From assembly GCF_013343215.1 (NCBI RefSeq), contig NZ_CP039145.1, positions 1-64,000 on the forward strand: a stretch of 64,000 bases of DNA. The letters run 5' to 3'. The notes beneath the pieces were generated by a model. It ran no database searches and was not told the origin of the DNA. It saw only the letters and a list, made by a program, of their open reading frames with translations. This document shows positions 48,830-58,302 of this stretch, in pieces (within the stretch, counting starts at the first letter, position 1; each line of letters begins with the position of its first letter). Source of the DNA: Acinetobacter sp. 10FS3-1. Its GTDB lineage: Bacteria; Pseudomonadota; Gammaproteobacteria; Pseudomonadales; Moraxellaceae. The position numbers and the translations under genes were made by a program.

Positions 48830-49777
48830 ATGGCAAATCTAATTTATAAAGACAATAACTTGATTGAAGCATCTTATGCATTGACTCTGTCTGAACAACG
48901 CTTAATTTTAGTTGCAATTATTGCAGCTAGGGAAATTGAAAAAGAGCTTACATCGGATACATTGCTAACAATACATGCGTCTGAATACATGAAGCACTTT
49001 AATTTGGGTCGTCAAGCGGCCTATGAGGCTCTTCAGGGAGCGTGTGATAACTTATTTGAACGTAGACTCACCTATAAGGCCATAGATCCTGTTACAGGTA
49101 AGCCAGCGGTCTACAAAAGCCGTTGGGTATCAAAAGTTGGCTATGTTAAAGAAGCTGCATGTGCTCAACTAATTTTTGCTCCTGATATTTTACAGCTTTT
49201 TGTAAAACTTGAAGAAAAGTTTACTCGTTATGAATTAAAGCAAATTTCTCAATTATCTAGTGTATACGCTATACGGCTGTATGAACTTTTGATTAGATGG
49301 CGTAGCAAAGGCAAGCTATATATTAGTATGGTTGAATTGCGTGATAAGTTAGGTCTACTTGAAAATGAATATAAAACCATGGGAGATTTCAAAAAGCGTG
49401 TATTGACGGTTGCCATAGATCAAATTAATAAACTTACTGATATCGACGTAAGTTATGAGCAGAAAAAAGAAGGGAGAACAATTACACATATCGAATTTTC
49501 TTTTAATCAAAAAGCTTCCTTAATTGTTAGTGATAAGGTACTGGAACCTGCATATCAGCTGACACCAAAACAATCTATATTTTTCGCTCAAAAATTGTGT
49601 GACCTTATCAAATATCCCGAATTCGGGGGGAAATATGCCAATGTAGGCGAAGAGATCGAAGCGTTTAAAGAAAGGATTTCACTTGAACTCCTCGACCCTG
49701 AAAAGGTAAAAAAGTATTATTCTGATTTGTTAAAAGTGGGCTATAAAGAAAAATATAAATCAGAAAAGTTATCATAA
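48830..49777 (+). CDS. repB: Plasmid replication initiator, Rep_3 (RepB) family
   Basis: This 315-residue initiator starts MANLIYKDNNLIEASYALTL and shows the two winged-helix domains of Rep_3 proteins. Key segments are SEQRLILVAIIAAREIE, the FTRYELKQISQLSSVYAIRLYELLIRW block typical of Acinetobacter RepB, and FKKRVLTVAIDQINKLTDIDVSYEQKKEGRTITHIEF in the second domain. It binds the iterons upstream and recruits DnaA and helicase. The ATG at 48830 is chosen because the longer frame from 48788 would overlap the operator palindrome. The C terminus looks complete. Confidence 0.92.
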   Translation: MANLIYKDNNLIEASYALTLSEQRLILVAIIAAREIEKELTSDTLLTIHASEYMKHFNLGRQAAYEALQGACDNLFERRLTYKAIDPVTGKPAVYKSRWVSKVGYVKEAACAQLIFAPDILQLFVKLEEKFTRYELKQISQLSSVYAIRLYELLIRWRSKGKLYISMVELRDKLGLLENEYKTMGDFKKRVLTVAIDQINKLTDIDVSYEQKKEGRTITHIEFSFNQKASLIVSDKVLEPAYQLTPKQSIFFAQKLCDLIKYPEFGGKYANVGEEIEAFKERISLELLDPEKVKKYYSDLLKVGYKEKYKSEKLS

Positions 49778-49850
49778 CCTGAATAATAGAAATTTTTATT
49801 TTGAACACTACAAACCTATAGGAAAAATTTAGTCTGCCCTGGTAACCCTA

Positions 49851-50674
49851 GGGCGTGTCCTCATTTGAAGAATTGGTTTTAAATACTTAAAATCCTCCTT
49901 TGAGTTATTTTTATTTCTATATTTTCAATGGCACGTACTCTTCTTACCGATGATATCTGGCAGCAAATTCAAGATACTATGCGATTACATGGTTGCTACC
50001 GTTCAAAGAATAGTAGAAATATCATGGAAGCGATCTTATGGAAACTGCGTACAGGCGCCACATGGCGTGATATTCCTCAAGAATTTTGTCCTTGGCAAAC
50101 TGCTTATAATCGTTTTAATCGTTGGGCAAGCAAGGGATTGTGGAATAAATTTTTTTTAGATTACGAGGCGTCTTGGATCAAGAATGGGTATTCATTGACG
50201 GAAGCTACATACGCGTGCATCAACATGCAAGTGGAGCTCGGAATGGTTTCGAAAGAGCAATTGGACAATCACGTGGTGGACGAACAACAAAAATACATCT
50301 TGCAACCGACGCGAATGGATTACCGATTGATTTTAAAATCACTGGGGGTGGCGTCCACGACAGTCAAGTTGCAAAACAACTGATTGATACTGTAGGCGAG
50401 GCAACTTATCTCATTGCTGATAAGGGGTATGATGCTGAGCACATTAGAATATATGCCCAGAACAAGGATATGATTCCCATTATTCCATTGAGATCGAATA
50501 AGGTGTTTGATAAATATCTATATAAATTAAGACATTTAGTTGAAAATGTGTTTGCTAGATTGAAGCATTTCCGAGCGATTGCAACCCGATTTGATAAGCT
50601 TGCACGAAATTACCAGTCTATGATTTACATTGCTTGCATGTTTATTTGGTGTAAAGCCAAATGAGGACACGCCC
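49851..50674 (+). mobile_element. IS5-family IS427-group element, 824 bp
   Basis: Terminal inverted repeats GGGCGTGTCCTCATTTG and CAAATGAGGACACGCCC are perfect at the outermost bases. The element is flanked by TA on both sides, the usual IS427 target duplication. It inserted between Rep and the repeat array. Its transposase is encoded in two overlapping frames. Confidence 0.9.
49928..50664 (+). CDS. IS427-group transposase in two frames (programmed frameshift)
   Basis: The first frame (from 49928) gives MARTLLTDDIWQQIQDTMRL and LWNKFFLDYEASWIKNG. The second frame (open from 50173) gives EWVFIDGSYIRVHQHASG with the first Asp, then YLIADKGYDAEHI with the second Asp and HLVENVFARLKHFRAIATRFDK with the Glu. 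The reading shifts near 50173-50190. Such frameshifts are normal in this IS group, so the fused transposase of about 245 residues is probably functional. Confidence 0.85.
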
Positions 50675-50700
50675 TAGTTTTATAAACTGAAAATTATATG

Positions 50701-52290
50701 TTCCACTAGTACGAAGAACTGATCTGGATTAATTTGCCAGAAAGATGAAATTATAAAGTTACATAACTTATGCAACTTACACAACTTACGATCTTATGTA
50801 ATCCTGAGTAGAGTGATGCGATCGAAACCTCTCCCGGTAATGCTTGTCAGGGATTTGTCCATATATGGAAGCGCAGCACTGAAAATTACAGGTTCCACTA
50901 GTACGAAGAACTGATCTGGATTAATTAGCCAGGAAGATGAAATTATAAAGTTACATAAGTTATGTAACTTACACAACTTACAATCTTATGTAATCCTGAG
51001 GAGAGTGATGCGATGGAAACCTCTCCCGGTAATGCTTGTCAGGGATTTGTCCATATATGGAATGCAGCACTGAAAATTACAGGTTCCACTAGTACGAAGA
51101 ACTGATCTGGATTAATTAGCCAGGAAGATGAAATTATAAAGTTACATAAGTTATGTAACTTACACAACTTACAATCTTATGTAATCCTGAGGAGAGTGAT
51201 GCGATGGAAACCTCTCCCGGTAATGCTTGTCAGGGATTTGTCCATATATGGAATGCAGCACTGAAAATTACAGGTTCCACTAGTACGAAGAACTGATCTG
51301 GATTAATTAGCCAGGAAGATGAAATTATAAAGTTACATAAGTTATGTAACTTACACAACTTACAATCTTATGTAATCCTGAGGAGAGTGATGCGATGGAA
51401 ACCTCTCCCGGTAATGCTTGTCAGGGATTTGTCCATATATGGAATGCAGCACTGAAAATTACAGGTTCCACTAGTACGAAGAACTGATCTGGATTAATTA
51501 GCCAGGAAGATGAAATTATAAAGTTACATAAGTTATGTAACTTACACAACTTACAATCTTATGTAATCCTGAGGAGAGTGATGCGATCGAAACCTCTCCC
51601 GGTAATGCTTGTCAGGGATTTGTCCATATATGGAAGTGCAGCACTGAAAATTACAGGTTCCACTAGTACGAAGAACTGATCTGGATTAATTAGCCAGGAA
51701 GATGAAATTATAAAGTTACATAAGTTATGTAACTTACACAACTTACAATCTTATGTAATCCTGAGGAGAGTGATGCGATGGAAACCTCCCGGTAATGCTT
51801 GTCAGGGATTTGTCCATATATGGAAGTGCAGCACTAAAATTACAGGTTCCACTAGTACGAAGAACTGATCTGGATTAATTAGCCAGGAAGATGAAATTAT
51901 AAAGTTACATAAGTTATGTAACTTACACAACTTACAATCTTATGTAATCCTGAGGAGAGTGATGCGATGGAAACCTCCCGGTAATGCTTGTCAGGGATTT
52001 GTCCATATATGGAAGTGCAGCACTAAAATTACAGGTTCCACTAGTACGAAGAACTGATCTGGATTAATTAGCCAGGAAGATGAAATTATAAAGTTACATA
52101 ACTTACGCAATCCTGAGGAGAGTGATGCGATGGAAACCTCTCCCGGTAATGCTTGTCAGGGATTTGTCCATATATGGAAGCGCAGCACTGAAAATTACAG
52201 GTTCCACTAGTACGAAGAACTGCTCTGGATTGATTTGCCAGGAAGATGAAATTATAAAGTTACATAACTTATGAACTTATGAACTTATGA
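50701..52290. repeat. Array of about nine 190-bp direct repeats with a central palindrome (candidate centromere)
   Basis: Units begin TTCCACTAGTACGAAGAACT at 50701, 50893, 51084, 51275, 51466, 51658, 51847, 52036 and 52202. The steps are 192, 191, 191, 191, 192, 189 and 189 bases, then 166 for a shortened unit, and the last unit is partial. Most units carry AAGTTACATAA-g-TTATGTAACTT, a perfect 11-bp-arm palindrome, plus ACTTACACAACTTAC. Each also has a CCTCTCCCGG core. Units have no gene-like frame beyond a 60-codon chance frame. Their AAGTTATG word is shared with the parA promoter and the 47398 repeats, so the array is most likely the partition site or an incompatibility region. Confidence 0.8.
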
Positions 52291-52309
52291 CTAGGTCTTA
52301 ATTGAGAAG

Positions 52310-52472
52310 GGCTGTGTTGCACAAACCTAGCATCAAAAGCTTATTCAGCAATATAATTTCAAAATGAATAAGCCTGCCTCTAAAATCTACCGTACAACCA
52401 ATTGGTCATCCTATAACCGAGCCTTAATTAACCGAGGTAATATTTCCATTTGGTTTGATCCAAAGACTCTGA
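52310..52472 (+). mobile_element. 5' fragment of an IS5-family element, cut by the IS3 element
   Basis: It has the end sequence GGCTGTGTTGCACAAAC and a transposase start, MNKPASKIYRTTNWSSYNRA, followed by NRGNISIWFDPKT. It stops at the left end of the IS3 element at 52473. It is a relative, not a copy, of the elements at 11687 and 14338. Confidence 0.8.
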
Positions 52473-52557
52473 TGTGGTTCTAGGATTTTAGACCACGCCT
52501 ATAAGTGATAATCTACTCCCCAATAAGCATGGGAAATACTTGTTTTTGGAGTCAACC

Positions 52558-52863
52558 ATGACACGAAGAAAACGTCGTAATCATTCAGCAGAGTTTAAAG
52601 TTAAAGTTGCTCTCGCAGCAATTAAAGGCGACCACACACTCGCTGAACTTTCTACTCAATTCGATTTACATCAAAACCAAATCATCGATTGGAAAAATCA
52701 ACTGCTTGAGCAATCAGTCAATATTTTTTCACGACCAACAGCACAACAAGAACCAGAGATTGACCTCAAAGCTCTACATGCCAAGATAGGACATCAGGCA
52801 TTGCAAATTGATTTTTTAGAAGGTGCGCTCAGAAAAATAGGGCAGCTGAGCGGCAAAAAATGA
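52558..52863 (+). CDS. IS3-family OrfA (helix-turn-helix protein)
   Basis: This protein of about 102 residues begins MTRRKRRNHSAEFKVKVALA, followed by HTLAELSTQFDLHQNQIIDWKNQLLEQ, the HTH_Tnp_1 domain that binds the IS ends. A leucine-zipper-like end (LHAKIGHQALQIDFLEGALRKIGQL) follows. The stop overlaps the OrfB start (ATGA), and an A-run before it allows frameshifting to make OrfAB. A TTG six codons upstream is an unlikely start. Confidence 0.85.
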   Translation: MTRRKRRNHSAEFKVKVALAAIKGDHTLAELSTQFDLHQNQIIDWKNQLLEQSVNIFSRPTAQQEPEIDLKALHAKIGHQALQIDFLEGALRKIGQLSGKK

Positions 52864-53945
52864 TCGATAAGACCCATCAACTTTCGGTACGACAACAATC
52901 GCAATTGATTCAAATCAATCGCAGTACGTTGTATTACAAGCCCAAAGAGATTTCATCAACTGATTTGAGTTGGATGCGTCTAATCGATGAAATTCATCTC
53001 GACTACCCATTTATGGGCAGTCGAATGATACGAGATATGCTACAGCGTCAAGGACATCAAATAGGTCGGCGTAAAGTCCGACGTTTAATGCGCTTGATGG
53101 GAATACATGCCTTGTATCCAAAACCCAATACCAGTAAGCCTAATCTTGCACACCGTATTTTCCCATATCTGTTGAAAAACATGGTCATCGATCACTCTAA
53201 TCAAGTCTGGTGTACAGATATCACGTACATTCCTATGGCTAAAGGCTTTGTCTATCTGTGTGCAATTATAGATTGGCATAGTCGTAAAGTACTGGCTCAT
53301 CGAGTATCGATCAGTATGGAAACAGACTTTTGCATAGATGCGTTGCAAGAAGCAATTGTGAAATATGGTTGTCCAGAGGTGTTTAATACAGACCAAGGCA
53401 GTCAATTCACAAGCGAGGCATTTTTGAATGAGTTAAAATTGCGAAATATCCGTATCAGTATGGATGGGAAAGGACGATGGATGGATAATGTAATGATTGA
53501 GCGTTTATGGCGCAGCGTGAAGCATGAGGAAGTCTATTTGAAGGCTTACGATACGGTTAAACAAGCGAAACAATCAATTGCTGAATATTTGGATTTTTAT
53601 AACATGATACGTCCTCATTCAAGTTTGAATAAGGCAACACCGGATGACCAAGGCAGTCAGTTTACCAGTGATGCATTTATTGATGTATTGAAATCAAATG
53701 GCATTCAAATCAGTATGGATGGTAAAGGTCGATGGGTTGATAATGTGATGGTTGAACGATTATGGCGGAGCGTTAAATATGAAGAGGTGTATCTCAAAGC
53801 CTACAGCAATGTTTTGGATGCGAAGAAGCAATTAAACGCATATTTTGAATTTTATAATTTGAAACGACCTCATTCGAGTCTGGACAAAATGACTCCAGAT
53901 GAGTTTTACTATGACCAGCTACCACAACAAAATAAGGTAGCTTAA
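52860..53945 (+). CDS. IS3-family OrfB with a tandem duplicated C-terminal catalytic segment
   Basis: A normal OrfB of about 275 residues would end after RPHSSLNKATPD. Here that segment is followed at once by a second copy of DQGSQFTSDAFIDVLKSNGI through RPHSSLDKMTPDEFYYDQLP, giving 361 residues. The first part has the full DDE set: Asp in WCTDITYIP, Asp in FNTDQGSQF and Glu in MIERLWRS. The second part repeats the second Asp and the Glu with about 70 percent similarity. It therefore looks like a fusion of two related elements at the DQGSQFTS sequence. Whether it is active is unclear. Confidence 0.85.
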   Translation: MIDKTHQLSVRQQSQLIQINRSTLYYKPKEISSTDLSWMRLIDEIHLDYPFMGSRMIRDMLQRQGHQIGRRKVRRLMRLMGIHALYPKPNTSKPNLAHRIFPYLLKNMVIDHSNQVWCTDITYIPMAKGFVYLCAIIDWHSRKVLAHRVSISMETDFCIDALQEAIVKYGCPEVFNTDQGSQFTSEAFLNELKLRNIRISMDGKGRWMDNVMIERLWRSVKHEEVYLKAYDTVKQAKQSIAEYLDFYNMIRPHSSLNKATPDDQGSQFTSDAFIDVLKSNGIQISMDGKGRWVDNVMVERLWRSVKYEEVYLKAYSNVLDAKKQLNAYFEFYNLKRPHSSLDKMTPDEFYYDQLPQQNKVA

Positions 53946-53990
53946 CTAGAGCAGAGTATCACTTATAAATAAGCTTTTAGTTGTTCAAAC

Positions 53991-55409
53991 ATGTGGGACC
54001 ACCTCTTAAGTAAACAGGTTGCTTTAGGTAGTTCTAAAACTATTGATGAAGCGGTTATCGCTGCAAAAGCGGCCTTTCCAGCATGGCGTAAAACGCCACC
54101 GATGAAACGCGCTAGAGTCATGTTCAAATTCAAAGAGCTATTAGAAAAAAATGCTGATGAAATTTGCAGGCTAATTGGCGAAGAGCATGGAAAAATTTCG
54201 CATGATGCCGTCGGTGAATTACAACGCGGTATCGAAAACGTTGAATATGCTTGTGGTGCACCAGAGTTATTAAAAGGCGAATATAGTCGTAATGCGGGTC
54301 CAGATATTGATTCTTGGAGTGAGTTTCATCCACTAGGAGTAGTGGCTGGCATCACCCCATTTAATTTTCCTGTTATGGTTCCTCTTTGGATGTTTCCTAT
54401 GGCTATCGTCTGTGGAAACACCTTTATTCTAAAGCCATCTGAACGTGATCCAAGTGCATCGCTGTTTATCGCAAAACTTTTAAAAGAGGCGGGTTTACCT
54501 GATGGTGTTCTTAACGTCGTTAACGGAGGTAAAGAGGCGGTTGATGCTCTATTACATCATTCAGATATTGAAGCTATAAGTTTTGTAGGATCTACTCCAA
54601 TTGCTGAGTATATCTACACTACAGCAACAGCCCAAGGTAAAAGATGTCAAGCTCTAGGCGGGGCAAAAAATCATGCAATCGTCATGCCTGATGCGGACCT
54701 AGATAATGTGGTCACTTCTCTATTAGGGGCTGCATTTGGCTCGTCAGGCGAACGTTGTATGGCTTTATCTGTTGCGGTAGCAGTAGGTGATGATATTGCT
54801 GATAAAATGGTTGAAGCATTGCAGCCGGCAATACAGCAACTAAAACTAGGTGCTTATTCGGACAAAGAAAATGATTTTGGCCCTGTCATTACTCAGGCTC
54901 ATAAAACTAAAATTTTGGAGCATATCAAAAGTGCTGCAAACCAAGGAGCAAAAGTAATCATTGATGGTTCTAATGCGGCACCAGCAGGTCATGAGAAAGG
55001 GTTTTTCGTTGGTCCTACTCTGATAGACAATGTGACAAAAGAGATGGACAGTTATGATGCAGAAATTTTTGGTCCAGTGCTTCAAATTATGCGTGTTCAG
55101 ACAATGGAAGAAGCGATAGAGCTTATAAATGAACATGAGTATGGTAATGGAACGTGTATTTATACCCGAGATGGAGAAGCGGCTCGCTATTTCGTTGATA
55201 ATATCCAAGTCGGCATGGTTGGGGTAAATATCCCATTACCAGTGCCAGTAGCATCACAGAGCTTTGGAGGTTGGAAGCGCTCATTGTTCGGAGATCTATT
55301 TATGTATGGTCCAGACGGTGTAAGATTTTTTACTCGCCGAAAAACTGTTACTCAGCGTTGGCCTAGTGCAGCAATACGAGAAGAGAAGCAGTTTTCTATG
55401 CCAACATAA
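53991..55409 (+). CDS. 5'-truncated second MmsA-type semialdehyde dehydrogenase
   Basis: From about base 54007 the sequence matches MmsA at 18318-19814 closely (SKTIDEAVIAAKAAFPAWRK, PFNFPVMVPLWMFPMAI, SSGERCMALSVAVAVGD with the catalytic Cys, NIPLPVPVASQSFGGWKRS). The first 30 or so native residues, including the FINGV strand, are replaced by MWDHLL encoded in the IS3 end. The catalytic core remains, but the oligomerisation strand at the N terminus is lost, so activity is doubtful. An ATG inside the IS end could still start translation. It is probably the remains of a second catabolic operon like the one at 15.7 kb. Confidence 0.85.
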   Translation: MWDHLLSKQVALGSSKTIDEAVIAAKAAFPAWRKTPPMKRARVMFKFKELLEKNADEICRLIGEEHGKISHDAVGELQRGIENVEYACGAPELLKGEYSRNAGPDIDSWSEFHPLGVVAGITPFNFPVMVPLWMFPMAIVCGNTFILKPSERDPSASLFIAKLLKEAGLPDGVLNVVNGGKEAVDALLHHSDIEAISFVGSTPIAEYIYTTATAQGKRCQALGGAKNHAIVMPDADLDNVVTSLLGAAFGSSGERCMALSVAVAVGDDIADKMVEALQPAIQQLKLGAYSDKENDFGPVITQAHKTKILEHIKSAANQGAKVIIDGSNAAPAGHEKGFFVGPTLIDNVTKEMDSYDAEIFGPVLQIMRVQTMEEAIELINEHEYGNGTCIYTRDGEAARYFVDNIQVGMVGVNIPLPVPVASQSFGGWKRSLFGDLFMYGPDGVRFFTRRKTVTQRWPSAAIREEKQFSMPT

Positions 55410-55446
55410 AGCTCGTCTATATTAATCTCAGTTCGAAAGTCCACTA

Positions 55447-56262
55447 GGGTCTGTTGAGAATTAACGTGAGTTAATGACGCTAGCACAAAGATAAATCATT
55501 GCGGAAAAACTTGAATCTGTTTTGTCACTACGCATGGCAATACGTTTGAATTCTTTCAATTTACAAAAATAATTTTCGATGAGATGTCGCCATTTATACA
55601 TGCATTGATCAAATATACGCTGAATCTTACGATTAGATTTTGGTGGAATCACTGCCTTTGCACCTCGATCATTAAGTTCTTTTAGCAACCAATCCGCATC
55701 AAATGCCTTATCTGCCAATAATGTTTGAAAATCCATATCTTCAATTAATGGCTTAACTTCAGCTAGGTCATGATATTGCCCAGGCATCAGGCGAAATTTA
55801 ACTAAGTTCCCAAAACTGTCAGTCAAAGCTAGAATTTTTGTGGTCATTCCACCTCTGGATTTTCCAATTGCCTGTGAATAGGTCCCCCTTTTGCACCTTG
55901 ACCATGACGATGTACTTTTACAATAGTTCCGTCAATCATGGCATATTCCATATCAGTATCATCATTGACTGCTGCAAAAATATTTTCAAATACACTCGCT
56001 TTTACCCAATCTCGATAGCGTTTAAAAATGGTATTCCATTTACCAAATTCAGGTGGTAAATCTCTCCATGGGCTACCTGTGCGTGCAATCCACAATACGG
56101 CTTCAAGAAATAATCTATTATTTGTACCACTACGCCCACGGTCTGTAACTTTGCCTAGGCAGTGAGGCTCCATTTTTGCCCATTGGGCATCAGTCAGTAT
56201 GTATCTATCCATTGAATAATTATAGATTTTTAATTATTGTTTGGCTAATTCTCAACAGACCC
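55447..56262 (-). mobile_element. IS5-family IS427-group element, 816 bp
   Basis: Ends GGGTCTGTTGAGAATTA and its inverse (TAATTCTCAACAGACCC) are flanked by TA on both sides. It is inserted between the stop codon of the truncated mmsA (55409) and that gene's terminator (56349). Confidence 0.9.
55461..56212 (-). CDS. IS427-group transposase in two frames
   Basis: The first frame (56212 to 55844) starts MDRYILTDAQWAKMEPHCLG and contains the first Asp in YAMIDGTIVKVHRHGQG. The second frame (55847 to 55461) has LLADKAFDADWLL with the second Asp and HLIENYFCKLKEFKRIAMRSDK with the Glu. The frames overlap by four bases, a normal frameshift site for the group. Fused length is about 250 residues. Confidence 0.85.
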
Positions 56263-56348
56263 TAATACAAGTTTAAATAGAAACAGGACCTCTTACATGG
56301 GCGAAATATAAAGTACAAGCGCTTAAGCCTCTAGATAATATTCTAATC

Positions 56349-56378
56349 AACCACCGCTCTTTAATTGAGACGGTGGTT
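56349..56378 (+). terminator. Terminator of the truncated mmsA operon
   Basis: AACCACCG and CGGTGGTT form an 8-bp stem around CTCTTTAATTGAGA and are followed by TTTTC. The neighbouring IS has moved it about 940 bases away from the mmsA stop codon. Confidence 0.75.
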
Positions 56379-56597
56379 TTCAAGTTGAAAAATATGCAAG
56401 ACTAAAATCTTTACAGATTGTGCTGTTACAGTACCCACTGCTAATCTGATATCAGGCTTGATTGCTTATTACTAGTATTCTTTTAAATATACTCTTAAAA
56501 ACATACCTGCATAAACATATCTGAAGAATTCTCATTTAATAATTTGCTTATGGTGCCATTACACTAATAAGAATTGACAAATCAAAATTACTACGTT

Positions 56598-56642
56598 AAA
56601 AGTATACATAACGATAATCATCTTATCGTTATGTATACTTTT
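56598..56642. promoter_or_regulatory. Perfect 20-bp inverted repeat upstream of the aldehyde dehydrogenase operon
   Basis: The arm AAAAGTATACATAACGATAA and its exact inverse are separated by five bases (TCATC). The arms include TTATCGTTAT, which also occurs at 63665-63674 in the control region between the second permease and IclR genes. The AT-rich stem and its place 84 bases before the ATG favour an operator over a terminator, although TTTT follows the right arm. Confidence 0.65.
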
Positions 56643-56725
56643 TTATCTACGTCCTTTAATAAGCAATGTAGAAAATATTGCTGTAAACAGTATGGATACT
56701 GGGACAAAAACAAGAGGGAACGAGC

Positions 56726-58246
56726 ATGATTTATGCAGCACCAGGACACGCAAATAGCTTACTTAGTATTAAGCCACGCTACGGCAACTACATCGGTGGC
56801 AAATTCGTCGAACCTATAGGAGGCGAATATTTCATTAACAATACTCCAATAAACAATGAACCCTGTGGTGAATTTCCACGTTCTCAACAAGCTGATGTGG
56901 ACTTGGCCCTTGATGCGGCCCATGCCGCAGCAGAAGCATGGGGTAAAACCTCCGTCCAAGACCGTTCATTGGTCTTATTAAAAATAGCTGATCGAATCGA
57001 AGCCAATCTTGAATATCTAGCTGTAACTGAAACTTGGGACAATGGTAAACCGATTCGTGAAACTCTCAACGTTGACGTACCACTTTCAGCAGACCACTTC
57101 CGCTATTTTGCTGGCTGTATTCGCGCTCAAGAAGGTGGTGCATCTGAAATCAACGAAACTATGGCAGCTTACCACTTTCATGAACCACTCGGCGTGGTAG
57201 CACAGATTATTCCATGGAACTTTCCACTCTTGATGGCCGCATGGAAATTGGCACCTGCACTTGCAGCTGGTAATGCCATCGTACTTAAACCTGCCGAGCA
57301 AACTCCACTGTCGATGACCGTACTGTTGGAGTTGATTGGCGACCTCCTACCAGCGGGTGTACTCAACGTGGTACATGGTTTCGGTAACGAAGCTGGTGAA
57401 GCACTTGCTTCAAGTCGTCGCATTGCTAAAGTCGCCTTTACCGGCTCAACCCCAACTGGCATGCATATCATGAAACATGCTGCAGCCAATTTGATTCCAA
57501 GTACTATGGAGCTTGGCGGTAAATCGCCCAATATTTTCTTTGCCGATATTATGCAAGCCAATCCAAAATTCATCGATAAAGCTGTCGAAGGTTTGGTGAT
57601 GGGCTTCTTTAACCAAGGTGAAGTCTGTACTTGCCCCTCGCGTGCATTGATACATGAATCTATTTACGAGCCTTTTATGGCCAAGGTCTTAGAAAAAGTC
57701 CGCAATATCCGTCAAGGTAATCCTCTGGATACAGAAACCATGTTAGGTGCGCAGGCCTCAGCACAACAGTTTAAGAAAGTATTGGACTACATCGAAATTG
57801 GTAAAAATGAAGGTGCAGAAGTCTTAATCGGTGGTGAAAGCCAAGTGCCATCAGACACACTAAAAGAAGGCTACTATTTACAACCCACCCTGCTCAAGGG
57901 TCATAACAAAATGCGCATCTTCCAAGAAGAAATCTTCGGCCCTGTTGTCGCAGTCACTACCTTTAAAGATGAAGATGAAGCCATTGCTATCGCTAATGAT
58001 ACTGAATATGGTCTTGCGGCAGGGGTATGGACCCGAGATATCAGTTTGGCCTATCGCATGGGTCGCGCTATAAAGGCTGGTAGAGTCTGGACAAACTGCT
58101 ATGGTCTACATCCTGCGCATGCGGCCTTTGGTGGCTACAAAAATTCAGGTATCGGTCGTGAAACCCACAAGATGATGCTGGACCATTATCAACAAACCAA
58201 AAATCTCTTAGTCAGTTATGACGACAATTCAATGGGATTCTTCTAA
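56726..58246 (+). CDS. NAD-dependent aldehyde dehydrogenase (ExaC/AldB-like), candidate 3-hydroxypropionaldehyde dehydrogenase
   Basis: This 506-residue aldehyde dehydrogenase starts [16 protein letters not shown] and has the [17 protein letters not shown] motif. The catalytic Cys is in [13 protein letters not shown] near residue 301 and the general-base Glu in [12 protein letters not shown] near 265; [12 protein letters not shown] near 480 is also present. The double-cysteine GEVCTC site is typical of the acetaldehyde dehydrogenase II/ExaC group that oxidises short aldehydes to acids. It is followed after 56 bases by a dhaT-like gene, so 3-hydroxypropionaldehyde to 3-hydroxypropionate is the probable step. 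A good ribosome site (agaggg) precedes the ATG. Confidence 0.88.
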   Translation: MIYAAPGHANSLLSIKPRYGNYIGGKFVEPIGGEYFINNTPINNEPCGEFPRSQQADVDLALDAAHAAAEAWGKTSVQDRSLVLLKIADRIEANLEYLAVTETWDNGKPIRETLNVDVPLSADHFRYFAGCIRAQEGGASEINETMAAYHFHEPLGVVAQIIPWNFPLLMAAWKLAPALAAGNAIVLKPAEQTPLSMTVLLELIGDLLPAGVLNVVHGFGNEAGEALASSRRIAKVAFTGSTPTGMHIMKHAAANLIPSTMELGGKSPNIFFADIMQANPKFIDKAVEGLVMGFFNQGEVCTCPSRALIHESIYEPFMAKVLEKVRNIRQGNPLDTETMLGAQASAQQFKKVLDYIEIGKNEGAEVLIGGESQVPSDTLKEGYYLQPTLLKGHNKMRIFQEEIFGPVVAVTTFKDEDEAIAIANDTEYGLAAGVWTRDISLAYRMGRAIKAGRVWTNCYGLHPAHAAFGGYKNSGIGRETHKMMLDHYQQTKNLLVSYDDNSMGFF

Positions 58247-58302
58247 GGTCTCCATATAGTCACCACCCCAATCTGATCCATATTTAAAAAGGATATTTAC
58301 TT

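Larger units (their letters stand above)
52473..54003 (+). mobile_element. IS3-family element with enlarged second transposase frame
   Basis: The ends are imperfect inverted repeats: TGTGGTTCT...TATAAGTGATA on the left, and the inverse TATCACTTATA...GGGACCACC on the right. Two overlapping frames encode OrfA and OrfB. The left end cuts an IS5 fragment and the right end cuts the mmsA-like gene. No target duplication is expected between unrelated flanks. The internal duplication in OrfB makes it about 250 bases longer than normal. Confidence 0.8.

Noticed and set aside
50794..51741. 60-codon minus-strand frames recurring in the repeat array
   Set aside because: They start MCKLHNLCNFIISSSWL, appear only in repeat units whose length happens to keep the frame open and have no ribosome site; they are by-products of the repeat.
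50701..52290. CRISPR array
   Set aside because: Units of about 190 bases are directly joined without unique spacers, and there are no cas genes.
56598..56642. Intrinsic terminator
   Set aside because: The stem has few GC pairs and no gene ends into it closely; its shared word with the IclR control region favours an operator.
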